Source: Marsupella aquatica (lineage: Eukaryota; Marchantiophyta). Taken from it: DNA of 64,000 nt. The position numbers were made by a program, and so were the translations under genes. The notes under the pieces were generated by a model. It did not search any database, had not been told where the DNA came from, and saw only the letters and a list, made by a program, of their open reading frames with translations. Location: the NCBI GenBank assembly GCA_973895155.1, contig OZ316893.1, positions 24,986,001 to 25,050,000 on the forward strand, given 5' to 3'. Below, piece by piece: positions 34,814 to 48,716 of the stretch (positions within the stretch are counted from its first letter, which is position 1; the number at the start of each line of letters is the position of its first letter).

Positions 34814-36837
34814 GGATGGAGGGAGGAGGGGAAGTTAAGCATGCTAGTGCCCTGATTAGTTAGGGAATAGTTTTCACAACATGAATGACCTATATTCTGG
34901 CCTTCTCTCTCTGTCATACACCTCTCTTTATTTACTCATCCTTGAGCCACATCAAGACCAAGCATTGGCACCCCAACAGAAGGCACATAGCCCACCCTTC
35001 TCAATTTGGTGACCCCCTTGCTTCCTAGACTCTAGATGCCTTGTGGTGTGTTTTTATTTCCATGAACTAAAAGTAGTAGTACTTCCATTGTAAGCCTGAA
35101 GCTTTATGTTTAGGCATAGGCACCTGTTAACCTTTGTTTTTTAAAGATTGACATCACAGTTTTGCTTTACCATGTGGGCACATGGACACTAAGCCTGATC
35201 TTGAAAGATGGATGTATCAACATCACATTTGCTTTTTTGGCCCAGAGGCTCAATTGATGAGCACTTTGCATAATTATGTTGCAAACTTACACATGTTTTA
35301 CTATTGTCCTCACAATGACCGAGGGGATGGTTGCAACTAGAGAAAAGTTTAATGAAATAAACTTGAAATCAACAAGGAGGAGATTGGCTGCTAGATCAAC
35401 TCCTAGTCCAAGTCAATCCTCAGGGGTCTCACTATATGGGGACCTCCCCATCGCCTGCGACGTTTTTAGGCCTCAGACCCCATAAAATGTAAGATTTTTT
35501 TTTTAATTTTTTAACCCCTATAAAGTTGGAATATTCTTGGAATATTCTAAAAATTGGATTAAAAAGACCCTAATGTTCTTATAAGTCTCAAAATTGAATT
35601 TAAAAGACCCTATTGTTCTTCTACAAAAATTCTTAAGTCTTCCTTTAGAACCAATAAAATGATCCTATCCTTCGTCGCACGTGATATGCCATTTTTGTGG
35701 AAATGAAACCCCCAAGAGTCAATCTTGAGCTTGTCCTTGTCATTACTTGCTAATTGACATAGCTATTTGATGATTAACCTAGTCTACAAAAACATTTATG
35801 AAGCCTAGAGTAAAGCAAAACATTGTCTGGGGCAGTTGTAGGATCGTGCAACATTTTAGATGAAAAATGAATGCTTTGGTCAAGATAAATTAAAAAAAGG
35901 CATGTTGTCAATAAGTGAAGTGAAAGACAATCCTGAGGTCAATGAAGGAGGCTTAAATGGGTCCAACCACTTCATCGTAGTGGGAATCATAGAGGTTGAG
36001 CTAGGTTATTGTGTAATCTATCTTCTTGTTTTTGGGGAATTATTGTATAAACTGTTGGAGCAGGTCATCTATCACCTACAAGCTCAGCAAGTTGACTACT
36101 AAAAACTGTATGAATCATATACAATCCAAATTTAGGTAATTTGATGGATATTAGCTAAATTTCTAAAGAGTGTGGGATGTAAAAAGAAGGTACTCTAAAC
36201 TCAACTCTATAATATATTATTTATAAAGTGAAATAGGTCATTAATATTCCTAGAATATTTTCATTATGAAATAAGAGCATTTATATTAGGTTAGTATCAT
36301 ATGTGGCATCCCAAAATATACATTGATTAAACACCCAAGTAGGTCTACAAGCCAGAGATAGGAGTGCTGGTGGCTTTACTTAGAAAGCTACAAGAGACTC
36401 TTAAAGAAGAAATATGTGGTTTTCTTTGATGTGCTATCATGACCAACAAGTACTTTCATGACATGAAGTGTCTTGGTAGATGTAGTCTTTGTGTTTCTTT
36501 CTAACATAAGTCAATCTTAGTCCTGGTAAGCCCAAATAAACAAATGGGCCCTCATTTGTTGTCTCAGTGAAAACAAATTATTGAGACAGTCCCTCTATTG
36601 GCTCCTTCCTCAAATTCTTACACTTATTCTTTATATGAACAAACAGCCCCTTCAATCCCGTCAAAATGCTCCTGAAAAATGCATGCCCCCTCCCACCAAA
36701 CCCCTCTTCCTTAGAAAATTTGATTTCAATTAATGTACATGAATAATCACCCTGCCCCCATCCCATAAAAAGTCCCCTACAAACTCCATGCCCCCTCCTT
36801 TCTCAGCCCAAAAACCTACACCCTCCCCCCCCCCAAA

Positions 36838-36872
36838 AAAAACAAACAAACAAACAAACAAACAAACAAAAA
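36838..36872. repeat. (AAAC)n microsatellite
   Basis: About seven AAAC/CAAA units follow a poly-C and poly-A stretch. Confidence 0.9.
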
Positions 36873-36963
36873 ACAATGTATGATCCCCACCCCCTTGCAA
36901 TGCCAACCCAGATGCCCATGGTGCAGCCCTGGGCTCATACCCCCTGTCTCCTCATCTCCCTTA

Positions 36964-37346
36964 GAGCATCTCCAGCAGAGCAGTGGCCGCAAACCTCAAA
37001 ACGGGTCTGTTTGCCGCCACAGATGGCACCCCCAAAGTCCATTGTTTGTAAAGCTTGTAAAACCCCCCGTCTTGCCTAAAATCAATCGCCATCTCAATCC
37101 CACGAGGCAGGTTTTCGAGCAGTCGTCAGGATTCCGCCTGCTGTTGCCGTGTGCTTGCTTCATCACCGTTGATCGATTTTCAGGTTAGAGAAGGGGCACT
37201 ACATGTCAACCGCCTTTCTCACAGAAATTGGAGGTTGCAAGGTTGAAATTATTGTGGTTGCCTCAATAATTTATGAGATGGAAGTACAGGCCAACTCCTG
37301 AAAGTAGCGGTTGCGAGCCCAACCGAGAGAAATGTTGGAGATGCTC
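36964..37346. mobile_element. Tourist-type PIF/Harbinger MITE, 383 bp
   Basis: The left end is GAGCATCTCCAGCAG. The right end, inverted, reads GAGCATCTCCAACATT. Both sides carry TTA (36961-36963 and 37347-37349). The first 11 bases are identical in the two ends, with further inverted similarity inside (GCCGCAAACC against CTCGCAACCGC). It is too short to encode a transposase, so it depends on a partner element. Confidence 0.9.
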
Positions 37347-38518
37347 TTAGTACCTGAATGAGAACTCTTGGATGTCCATTTTCAACATCTGATGGACAAT
37401 AGAATATCGGCAAAAGCATTCAAGCGAGCCAGTGAAGTCCTAGACTTGCATTCTATCATGTCTGATTTTGCTAAGGATGCCTGAGATATTCTCTCATTGG
37501 GTTCAAAGGCCAAATCTGCCCCCAACTGCCCCTTAAATGTCCCTGAACCCGAAGAAGGGACCTGCCACAGACAATCAGACACCAGGATCAGGAATCTTGA
37601 GGTTCATAAAGGGTGATGGGGTAGGACCTTTCCACTTTGAATTTTCCAGAAGCTCAAAAAAGTGAAGGACTGCATGTTTAAAGTGGGCACTTCTGCAAAA
37701 TGCTTCCACACACTTCATTGAAATTCATATGCATTTGACAACTACAATACACTCTCCACTGCAATAAGGGTTAGTCACACTAAATGCATAGCCCTTGGAA
37801 TTTTATGTCTCACATAAACTAGTGTATCACATTATTTCAGGTGTCACTCTAATTACAGGTCATGTGAAGTCACACATTTAGTTTCACTAATTGAGGTGCT
37901 CACTTGAATATTACACACTGAGAATCTCACAACACACAACCGAGGGCGTAATACTGAGACTCAATCTGACTTCAATACAAAGTAAAAGTTGTGAACATCA
38001 GACTTTCAATCAAATGAAAATTCCTAAACATTGAAGACCATCTGAATATACAATTTACACAGATGTTATCTAATTACAGTTTTTTACCAACCTGTCCCCT
38101 AAACTAACAGATTTTACTAGGGTCTCCCCCAAACAAATTTATTTACTATACTGACCCTCATTTTGTATATGGGTTAGTATTGCCTTGGTAGACATAACCG
38201 GGGATATAACTCAACCTGTCCATTGGTGAGCCCTCCCCCACTGCCACATGGCAAGGTGACATTGGTTGTATGATTAACCTGCTTATCAACCCCTTCCTTG
38301 TGCTGTAGGGTGAAAGTTCCAGGCCAATAATAGCAGCCAAACTCTGCTATAATACTCACCAATATAACTCTGCCATAATATTCACCCAGGGACTAACCCA
38401 AATACAAAATGGGGGTCAGGTTAGTATATAAATTTGTTTGTGGGACACCTTAGTAAATTTGGCTTGTTTGGGGGACAGGTTATAATTAGTGTGATTCCCG
38501 ACAAAAAATATGATTAGT

Positions 38519-38614
38519 GTGAGTCACTCAAATATTGGTGTCACAATAATTGCTGTGGACAGTGTAGTGAGTCATTCAAATATTGGTGTCACACTAATTG
38601 CTGTGGACAGTGTA
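38519..38614. repeat. 48-bp tandem duplication
   Basis: GAGTCACTCAAATATTGGTG (38521) recurs at 38569 with single-base changes; both copies end in GCTGTGGACAGTGTAG. Confidence 0.88.
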
Positions 38615-40673
38615 GTTGACAGGGTATTTGACTCATATAATTAGTAGTAATTCATCTGAACCATCTGAACCAGCCTTTTTCTTGGCAAAAATTTGGGCAA
38701 GCTTGCCATACCTTTACTCTACCCAAAGGTCAATCCCAAGATCTAATAAATTCTAATGGCTCTCTCCATATCTAACTAACAAAGCACAAGGGCAGGCTAG
38801 GTTCATGGTTAGTATCTAGAGTGTAGTTGGTAGGGCACAACCATTCAGAGGTGCAACGCTTCTTTAAGTCCAAAAGACAGGTAGTTGGGCTAGGGATGAG
38901 GAAATTTGGATGATGACTAGATTTGGATGAATGCACATCTAAACACTACTGTAATGTGCAACTAGCTCCAGTGGTTCTTTCTCATGGTCTGATTACAAAA
39001 TGCAATTCTAGTCAGAGAAGCTTCCCTAGCTGTTTGATTATGGTCGAGATTATGGTAACATTTTTACTCACCATGAGATAGACCTAGAGGTGCCACTGTG
39101 CACCATTTCCACTCCCAGCCCTCACTCTCCCCTTAGCTCGCACACCCCTTAAAATCCACTTGCCGGGCCAATTTGTGGACTCTCCAGAGTGTCAGTCTTC
39201 CCGGTCATCTCACTTATGCTTAAGAACACTTTCAACTAATTTCTCTTTCTATCCAGAATACTTTGCAACCCCATGGACATTGGGCTTGCGTAAACTGCCA
39301 AGAAAGCAAACTTAAATGGCGGTACTCCTAGGTATGCTACAAGTTGCACCTGCATAGGTCGGGATATAACGAATTCTCTTGTTGTCCAAGGTGCTCTCCT
39401 TCAATCATTTCTCTATATGGACGCTGCGAGCCTCTCACCCCATGTAGCCCCTATTTGGGCTTGTGTTATGTACTATGCAACTGGGTCTCATGCTTGGTAT
39501 TGGTGTGGTACACATTCTCCACCTTTCCTCTCTTGAAAAAGTATTAAAACATATCACGGACCCACTCTTAGGTGCCCCACAGGTACCTCCCCACTGGCCG
39601 GTCTTTGGAGTTGTGCTGCTCCTTCTGTAATATAGTAGTTAAATGTCTTGTTTGGCTCCCTTGGTGCTGGGCTTACTTCTCGTGCTGGGCTTACTTCTCT
39701 CCTGGTGCCGACCTTTCGGGTCCCTTTGGCTTCCCTACCTTTGGTGCCCCCCTTGTGCCGACCCCTTTTTGGATGAATTTCAATGAGGGCAAAAAATAAA
39801 TAGAAAATATTAAAACAACTGCTCATGAGGACCGTCTCTTAGATACATGCACGAGTCCTATATCACCCCTCATTACTAAACAAATGGCAACAGAACGGAG
39901 ACCTGCAAAACTGCAAGTTACTCGTGTCTCTTGAGTACACATTGACGATCTTTTCAAAGAGCAACGAAGGCAAGAAGTGTGAAAAGCTCTGTGTTGCAAA
40001 CGGACCTCGCTTCTCTCCTCGATCGTGGCCCACCCACAAAATTTCCTCTGCTTTCTTCCTTTCTCTTCCATCGCTCCTTCTTCCTGTGTCTTCTCACGTT
40101 CTCTTCGTTCCGTGCTTCTTCCTGTGCTTCTTCCGATGCTTCTTCCTTTCTTTTCCTTCCGATCTTCTTGAGCTCCTTCCTTTCTCTACCTTTTCCCTGC
40201 GGCGAGGAGGATTCGCTGCTTTGCGAGGCTGCTGCTGGGGCGGATAGATCTGCAGCCCGACTTTTGTGGAGGGAGGAAATCACTCCCCTACACGGCCTAT
40301 CCGGATTGATTGTCGCTTGCCGGTTTTTCCTCCAAGTGCGTCGCTGCCACTGTTGATTCGAAGTAGCACTGTGTATCAGAAGAGTAGGGAGGGAGAAAGG
40401 AAAGGAGAGAGAGGAAGAGAGGTTTGGTTGGTAGAGTTATGTTGTCGTGATTGTTTTGAGAGAAAGAGCGTAAAAGGAAAGGGCCAAAAGGGTTGGCACT
40501 TTGAAGTTGAAGATGGAATTAATAGCGGATTGAATGGACAGGCTTGGCGGAGATTCGATTCAAAGCACGAGACGGTCGGGGCCATGGGCTGATCTGCTAA
40601 AGAAGCTGCGGTGGCGGGAAGAGGTGTGTTCGCTTCTTCACCCGTACTGTAGTACTTGTTCTTTCGTTTAGCT

Positions 40674-43600
40674 ATGGCGAGCACCTGCCCTGCGCTTCTC
40701 CTCGTGCAAGCTGTAGCCGCAACTCTCCCTCCTTCGCTCGCCAAAAATTCCTTCAGGACGCAGTCTGCCCAATCCATCACTACGAAATTCTTGCAGCCGT
40801 TCCATTCTACCCGGCGATACCAGTATTGCAGCACAAATCCAGCTGTCGGCCCGGCATTCCGTGGATCTCCTCGACCTAGGTCTTCTTCTTCTTCATCATC
40901 ATCGTCGTCACCTGCTTCTGCTTTGGCTGCAATGGCCGAGGATACTAGTCTGAAAGCGCTGAAGTTGGATGAAGGGGTGAATGAGAATGGGAGCAGCGGC
41001 AGGCTCGCTTCCGAAGGCATGGAGGATGAAGAGAGATTGAATGGGGTCGAAGAGGCGATCAAGACGAAAGCTGTGGATGGGGGTGAAATTGGGCAGAGCT
41101 CATCTTCAGGAACGAAGGGGACCTCGCTTGACGAATTAAGATGGGATCATTCGTTCGCCAGGGAGCTTCCCGGTGATTCTGTCATCGGTGGTCCCGTTCG
41201 CCAGGTTCTACTCCCTCTCTCCTTCTCTGTTGTTAAATATGTAACCGAATATAAACTGGTAAGAATGTGTTCTGCAGTTCATGGTCTTCCACAGGCAGGA
41301 AACATTAGGATGTGGCGGCCATGCAATAAAGCTGCTGAATCTAGATGACCAGTAGCATTGCACTGCCATGCAGTAAAGATGATGAATCTAGATGATTAGT
41401 AGCATTGCATCTAAAGGAAATAAATTAGCTAAATATTCATGGGAAATGTTTATACTTGAAATTTCACACGGTATGTAGGTGTTCTCCACTCCAGCGGCCT
41501 TGAAGACTAGTTTACATTCTCTCCAACCAGCAGTCGTCCGATGCTCCGAGTCCTGCCGAAACTCAGCCCAAATCATTTCCCTATTGATCAGAATTTTCGA
41601 CCTGCATTTGTAGTAGACGCAAAATACGTGCTAACCGGGTAGACAGGGTGTTGATTTCCGAGGTAAGGATTCGTCCGTTGGGTTTCTCCTTGTGATCTCA
41701 TCCTAGAGACTTAATTGGCACAAGCTCTTTCTTGGCCATACATACGCAAGATGGCTTCCGTGTTGTCGTTGTTGAACAGTCGTCCTTAGTCCACAGTATG
41801 GCAAGAGCTCCAACCCGATTTTCCAGCTACTGATCATCGTAGCATTTCCAAATCTAGAAGGAATTTGACCGTTCTGCTTGAGTGACTCTTTCCGGAGGCA
41901 TTTCGAAAGACCTACTCGTGATTAGGAACAGTTTGGCGAGTCCTTCCTAATTATTGCTTACGCTTTCTAAGGAGCTTGATTCTTTGAGTAAGTCCTAATT
42001 TTTCCAAAACATGTACCGTCCACTAGAGTAAACCCTCCTATGGCGATAATAAAATCCTATACCAAATCAAATACTACCCAGTTGCTGGAAACACTTGAAA
42101 TTAAATGAAGCGAATCCCATAAATTAAAATCCGAATATGAATATTACGTCGTAGATGCCATATGGGTACTGCTCTTACTCGATCACGTCTTCATGACTAA
42201 GGATGAGAACGTTCGAAAGTTTACTCTTCATGCATGGAGACTGGGGTCTAGTGGCTGAAGTCTCCATCAATGAAGGCTATCAGGGCTTTCAGAGAACACT
42301 ACCAAGCTTTCCCGGGGCTGGTTGTCAAAAGCTTTGCTGTTACAATATCTCAGAGTACTAGAGTTCTCAGAAACTCTCCTAGTTGTGGTCCTGACTTACG
42401 TCTCAATCGAAGTACTTTCTCGCAGCCAGCAGGTTGGGGCTTTATTCAAGTCAAAAAGATGAACAGTGAAGTAGATATAAAGCGCACCAGTGATGCGGCC
42501 CATTTTCTGAATTTTCATGGCCTTTTCCCTGGCTCCTCAAAGCCCAGCTCAAACCACACCTTTTCCGTCGCGAACCAGCAAGCTTCTAGATAGGCGTCCT
42601 TGTTAGCGTTCACAGCATAGGCTATTGTTGCAGACAATGGGGTCGGGGAAAACGAACTTGCAAGGATCATTTTGTCAGTCTGAGTTTAAAACTTTAAGCC
42701 GGCAACTTACAATACTCTGGTTCTCATGATCCCAGGTGTTGCATGCATGCTATTCGCGAGTTGCACCATCTGCAGCAGTGAAGGACCCTCAATTGGTTTC
42801 GTGGTCTGAACCCGTTGCAAAAATACTGGACATTGATCCAAAAGAGTGAGCATCTTCTGGCTTAAGTTGATGTAGCTGCTAGTCTGATTTTGTTTCGAGG
42901 GCTTGCAGTGGAAGCCAACAGTTTTCTTTTAAGTATTGGAGAATGAGTTTCCATTTATCTCGGATGTCAGTAGGGCTCTTGCAAGTGCTTCTGATAATTG
43001 ACGTACGAATTGAGTATTTGATGTTCGTAAGAAGAATTTCAGAGAGGAGGAACCTAATTTAAATCTTTCCCCGCAAAACTAAGTTGAGATGTCGCTGCAG
43101 ATTTGAGCGACCTGATTTTCCTGCGTTCTTCTCAGGAGCGTCGTTACTGAAAGGCAGGTACTGTATTAAAAAAAAAATTCTACCTACCTACTCGCTTTGA
43201 TTTTGGTTGCCTGAAATAGAACGCTTATGCTATTATACATCTTTTCAAGAGGGAGAGGTTGCATGACTTTGGTGTAGTGCGTCACAGAAGCTTTTCAAGT
43301 AGAATCCCTGGTTTCTTGAACTGGTCACTGTTTATGAAGTGGTTATTTTACGAGTGAGATTGACTTTGGCTGTTCAATTGACGTGCAGCTTGCCGTATGC
43401 TCAATGCTATGGAGGACATCAGTTTGGAGTGTGGGCTGGGCAACTTGGAGATGGTCGGGCTATTACTCTTGGAGAAATATTGAATAAGGACAATGAGCGA
43501 TGGGAGCTTCAACTGAAAGGGGCAGGAAAGACTCCGTACAGTCGAATGGCAGATGGCCTTGCAGTGTTGAGAAGTAGTGTGAGGGAATACTTATGCAGTG

Positions 43601-46002
43601 AGGCCATGCATCACTTGGGAATACCAACAACACGAGCACTATCACTTGTGATGACTGGTGCTAGTGTTGAACGTGATATGTTCTACGAGTAAGTTTTTCT
43701 CTTCGAATACGTTGACATTTTGAAGATTTGCTGTTGCTTTCGTGATTGGCACTCGACCAGCATTGAAAACCTGTTTCGCAGCAGTGAACTTTGATAAGAA
43801 ATAATTTTCACGTAGGCTTACATTAGTAGTATTTGGTCTGACATTTCGTCCTTACGGATCATGGATTTCTCAATGGTAGACTACTTTTTGCCAAGGTTTT
43901 ACTAAAGTAGGGAGTAGGTCTACGTTTAGGTGACGCCGCTTTCTCTCAAGCGCCTCCTGTTGTTGAGAATATTGCTAGTTTGTGAAAACTCTCATGGGCT
44001 TTGAATGTTTTCAATCTTACTTAAAGGGTACTGTTCCTGCAACAGTGGCCATCCGAAGTTGGAGCCTGGAGCTGCAGTGTGCCGGGTTGCACCTTCTTTC
44101 CTTCGGTTTGGATCATATCAGATACACGCTGCCAGAAACAAAGAGGACCTGCAAACTGTACATAAGCTGGCAGATTATGCCATCCGGCATCATTTTCCAC
44201 AGTTCGATGGCTTCCCTTTTGAACGACAAGGATCAGAGGGATCGTCACCCGAAGGAACAAGTGACTCTGGAGCGTCCCCACCAGATATTGATTTATCAAA
44301 AAATAAGTATGCAGGTAATACTTCCTGTGTTGACATGGGGCTCAACCTTTTTGCGGCATTGAGCTTTTCATTTGTTCAAAATTCATGGCGGTAGTCTATT
44401 AAAATATTGACTTCGAGGAGAGTTCCAGTGGAGACTGGCACGTCCTTATTCTCCACTTTGTGGGATTTTGGTTGTCCTTGGTGAATAGAGTTTCAGTGTC
44501 TGGTTGGGCAACTTGAACAATGTCTTTCAAACTTATTTCAACCCTGGGCAAGAATAGGATATTCGATTGTGCCGGGGGTAACTTTATGGAGATGGTTCCT
44601 CTCTAGCTAGAAAGATCTGATCGGAGGACAATCGTCCCATCGTCTCTCTTCTTGCCGTGCATTCGGTGCTCTCTGAGCTAGTTCACTGTATAGTTCCTCA
44701 CCCTCGAAACAAATGGGCATTGTGACCATTCTCTTCATTTGGTTGCTGATGTTTTGCAGCCTGGTTTACTGAGATAGCAGAACGTACTGCAGTAATGATT
44801 GCTAAGTGGCAAGGTGTTGGGTTCACACACGGTGTGATGAATACAGACAACATGAGTATTCTTGGATTGACCATCGACTATGGTCCATTTGGTTTTCTGG
44901 ATGCATTTGACCCAAAGTTCACACCAAATACAACCGATCTACCTGGAAGAAGATATTGCTTTGCCAATCAGCCGGATATCGGGTTGTGGAACACTGTGCA
45001 GTTAGCGAACACATTACATTCTGCAGAGCTCATATCCACTAAAGAAGCCCAATATGGTCTTGGGAGGTATGTAGTTCACCGAGAGTGGAAAACTTTTTTA
45101 TGGTGGAAGTTTTGACTTGGGTACTGGTTGGAGAACATCCATGAGTTAGGAGAAATAGACGTGTCAGGCGCATTCTCGAGTGCACTTTGGCTTCTGGACC
45201 AAAATGTGCCTTAATAGACAGTGGAATGGATGGGCAGTTAGTGATTGACAAAATTTACCTTGTGCAGGTATGCCGACAAGTTTATGGATGAGTACAGGCA
45301 GCTCATGAGCCAGAAGTTGGGGTTGAAAGAATATAATAAGGACCTTCTCTCAAAATTGTTAAATAACCTGGCCGTCGATAAAGTGGATTACACCAACTTT
45401 TTCCGGGTACTAGGGAATGTAAGTAGTTCCCTCGAAACATCCGACGATCATATTTGGGTTCCTCTCAAGACGGTCATGCCGGATCTCAGTGGCGACCGCA
45501 AAAAGATATGGTTGGAGTGGTTACGACAATATACTCAACAGGTATTCTCTTGCACTCTAAAGATGCAATTTCTTGTTGTCTTGTGGTTGAGGCTGAAGGC
45601 TTTATTCACTCGATGATAGATTTAGCGTTACATGTCTTCTGAATGAACTGTATGTTTCCTATAACCTGTTCTTCAAGCAGTCTTGCAGATTAGTGCAGAT
45701 ACTGAAAAGTTAGGTTGTGACCAAGATCATGCTTTGGTATGTTGCAGCTGTCCGGGGAGGGCGTTACTGATGATGAGAGGAAGGCTGCAATGAATAAGGT
45801 GAATCCAAAGTATATTTTGAGAAACTATCTTTGTCAGACTGCTATTGATCAAGCAGAAATAGGTGATTTTACTGAAGTCCAACGACTTTTAAAGCTCATG
45901 GAGAAGCCTTACGATGAACAACCGGGAATGGAGAAGTACGCTAGACTTCCTCCTGCCTGGGCCTACCGACCAGGCGTTTGCATGCTCTCATGCTCATCAT
46001 AA
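40674..46002 (+). CDS. SELO: SelO-type pseudokinase, protein adenylyltransferase, 8 exons, 700 aa
   Basis: Exons: 40674-41204, 42736-42845, 43101-43157, 43389-43688, 44046-44314, 44760-45066, 45268-45541, 45748-46002. All GT-AG, in phase, 2103 nt. SelO (YdiU/UPF0061) has an inverted kinase fold and transfers AMP from ATP to Ser, Thr or Tyr residues; known members act in mitochondria and redox control. The first about 85 residues are Ser/Arg-rich with few acids, like an organelle transit peptide, and contain a run of ten serines. Core motifs: [30 protein letters not shown] (239-257), [13 protein letters not shown] with K276, [12 protein letters not shown], and the active-site [25 protein letters not shown] with N453 and D462. 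The C-terminus is MLSCSS, with Cys where vertebrate SelO has selenocysteine. Mitochondrial or plastid targeting is inferred. Exon 3 is only 57 nt but restores the conserved FERPDFP segment. Confidence 0.95.
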
Positions 46003-46950
46003 GTATCGATTTACTCCAGTGGGCCTTCTTATGAATCGTTAGTATGCATTTTCTACATGATGAGTTGCTGTGTACAGAAAGGCTGAACTCGTCTTGTCGG
46101 AGGACGTTATGCCTTCACCTTGAGGGTGGATTAGAAGTAGCGCCCTTCAATAGGGGTACAGTTTTGATACCGAGTAACTTGGAGTAATGACACCTGACCA
46201 TAGATGTTTCTCTGCGCCTCTAGAGAGATCAAATCTTATCAGAGGAAGAATGATGGAGGGCGGTAACTTGTTGGACAATATGTGATCACTGTTTGCATAT
46301 GAAGTAACAGCCATATGATGATAGCATAGAACAACAATGTCTTAATCAGCTGGCAAGACAGCAGCAGTGTGACCACCCAGCAAGATGGAGGTTGCTTTTC
46401 AAACATTGTATTGTCTACATTACGCCTCTTGATTTTTTCATGTAACCCGTAGTTTCTCACTCGCAAGAAGTTCAGCTGGAACCTTAACTGGGGCGTTGAA
46501 ATGTCAATTTGTTGTCCCTCGTGTGACATATAGACAAGTTGTAGATCTTATAATCTTCTTCTATGATCAACCGGTTGAATTTGCAGTCCTGCCCACCCAC
46601 AGAGCGCATAGATATACTGACATAGATTATTGACACCTTACAAGCAAATGAGTTTCGATGAAGGTAGACAGTGCAACAGAAACTAGCACTCACCATGAAA
46701 ATGAGAGCTAAGAGTACATGCTTAGAATCATATGGTCAAACACCAATTATCATTTTGGCCATATTGTTAGCCACAGTCCCATACATTTCCTAATTAGGCC
46801 ATACTCTGGTGGGATCTCTATGGGGCATCCCAAAACCCAAGTCTTTGATTCCTAAGCTTGGCATTGGATCTAGGGGAAGTTGCACTTGAACGATTAACAT
46901 CCTAATGAAGCTTAACAGGATCTGATGGGAAGGTGCACTTGGACTGGGTT

Positions 46951-47035
46951 GACATCCTAATGAAGCTGAACAGAATCTGATGGGATGACATCCTAATGAA
47001 GCTGAACAGAATCTGATGGGATGACATCCTAAAGC
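46951..47035. repeat. 36-bp tandem repeat
   Basis: GACATCCTAATGAAGCTGAA begins at 46951 and 46987, and a partial third copy starts at 47023. An older degenerate unit lies just upstream at about 46899. Multiples of three keep frames open through it, but I see no gene. Confidence 0.9.
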
Positions 47036-48716
47036 TAGCAGGGGATCCATGAAAACATGGGATCTACGTTCCACAAGGCTGGTCACAAGTATACACTAAT
47101 TTCAGAAAGTGATTTTTAGACATTGATATGGTTTTTATCTACAGCATTGTTTTACTCGTGTTTAGAAAGGGAGGCATGGATCATAGTGTTCACATAGTGT
47201 TCACATAGTTATCACTTTGTTTACATAGAAAATGGAGGTATGAGCTACTCAGGTGGACTTTTGATGTGAAGGGGGATGATGTGAAAGTCTAAACCCTGAA
47301 ATGTTAAACATGACAACAAAATTTAGTATTGGTTAACATATACTAAATACCATCTGCCCTTCTGAGTTGAGGCTACTAACACGAGTCCTGAAGGTTGTTG
47401 TGCTCTTTGTTCGGTGTACTGGGGAATTCCTCATAATCATTGTCCCCTATAGTATGAATAAGTGTTAAATTGACCCCTCTCTACCAGAATGACCTATTAG
47501 GCATGCGCAGGTCAGGTTTGGCAGCTCCCAACAAGAGGTACCCACTGCCAAATTTGGCATTCACCATCAAGACACCCTCAATGCCACTGTCTAAGCTCAA
47601 GCACTTGCTCCATGGCATCTGCTTGTCATGCTGAATGAGTCGCATTGATTTCAGATTAATTTAACACACTTCATAAACTATCGTGCATACAACTTTAGAA
47701 TATTTTGCATGCCCTCTTAAAGTGCTACCACCTTTCACAATTTATAGACAATAGCCCTGATAGGTGTGCTTTGCACAAAAGATGTTGAGGTGAAAAAAAA
47801 TGTAGAAGTCAGGAAAATATGTTGAGGAAGAAAGATGTACATGAGAGAAAAATGATGTCAAGGTGAGAAAAAGAAAAAGATGAGTACCTCAAGGCCATAA
47901 AATCTCTTTGTGGCTAAGAGGGTTAACTCACTTATCCACATTTCCACAAAAAAAAGTTGCATTAATATTATAATAATAAATAAATAAAATAATAATAGGT
48001 GAGAAGTCTTTATATTGGACAACTAGGGGTTGAACATAGTGGAAATGTGGTCCATGGGAATTTGGGGCCCAAACTTGATGATGATGATGATGAGTACTAA
48101 AATATTTTTTTAGTTTTGCAATTATTCTAACATTTACCAAGGTAACATAATAAACCCAATAAACTTTTCAACTTCTCTAACATTTACCAAGGTAACTTAA
48201 TAAACCCTTTGGCTACTTAGTATGGATAGTGAAGCACCAAGCAAAGGTAAGAAACACCATAACTATTCTGGCTGAATACCACTGGACTCTAAGACCTTTC
48301 AACTACTATGGACAAAGTAATAATTTGCATTAACTACATGGAAACGTTTTGCATGGAGAATTACCCTCACTATTATCATGAATGTATTTCTATTTGTCTT
48401 TAATAAAATTATACTAATTACCTTTAAAATTCACTTCATTTAGAGTCTTCCATTTAATATTTGTCCTGTGACTCATCTATCTATTCCAATGTGCAACTCT
48501 TCAATGATTCCAAATAGTTTAATAAAACAAGTTTACATAATCAAGGGGCCTTGAACTAATTCATATTAACATGATGAAAATTAATCCCATCCAATCTACC
48601 CCTCCACATTTTAAGATGAATAACTCAGCCAAAATGGTCAAAATTTTCACACTATGGAAGTGTAACTTACCTACCTCCCTAGGTATCCCCAAAACAAAAA
48701 AATATTTTACTCTAGT

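Larger units (their letters stand above)
33205..40673. other. Gene-poor interval between the XLG-like and SelO genes
   Basis: I found no G-alpha exons or any other recognisable coding segment. It contains diverged repeats at 33549-33985 (units with TTTCGATTCGA, AGAATCCAGAGT and TTTGCTG), the array at 34270-34813, the MITE at 36964-37346, the tandem duplication at 38519-38614 and, at its right end, the SelO upstream region with C/T-rich sequence (40030-40200). Confidence 0.5.

Noticed and set aside
40376-41062. Long minus-strand open frame (228 codons)
   Set aside because: It is antisense to SelO exon 1 and its Ser/Pro composition follows from that exon's codon content. No domain is visible.
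46790-47086. Open frame with repeated SASLGCHPIRFC
   Set aside because: It arises from the 36-bp tandem repeat, whose length is a multiple of three; no start context or homology supports a gene.
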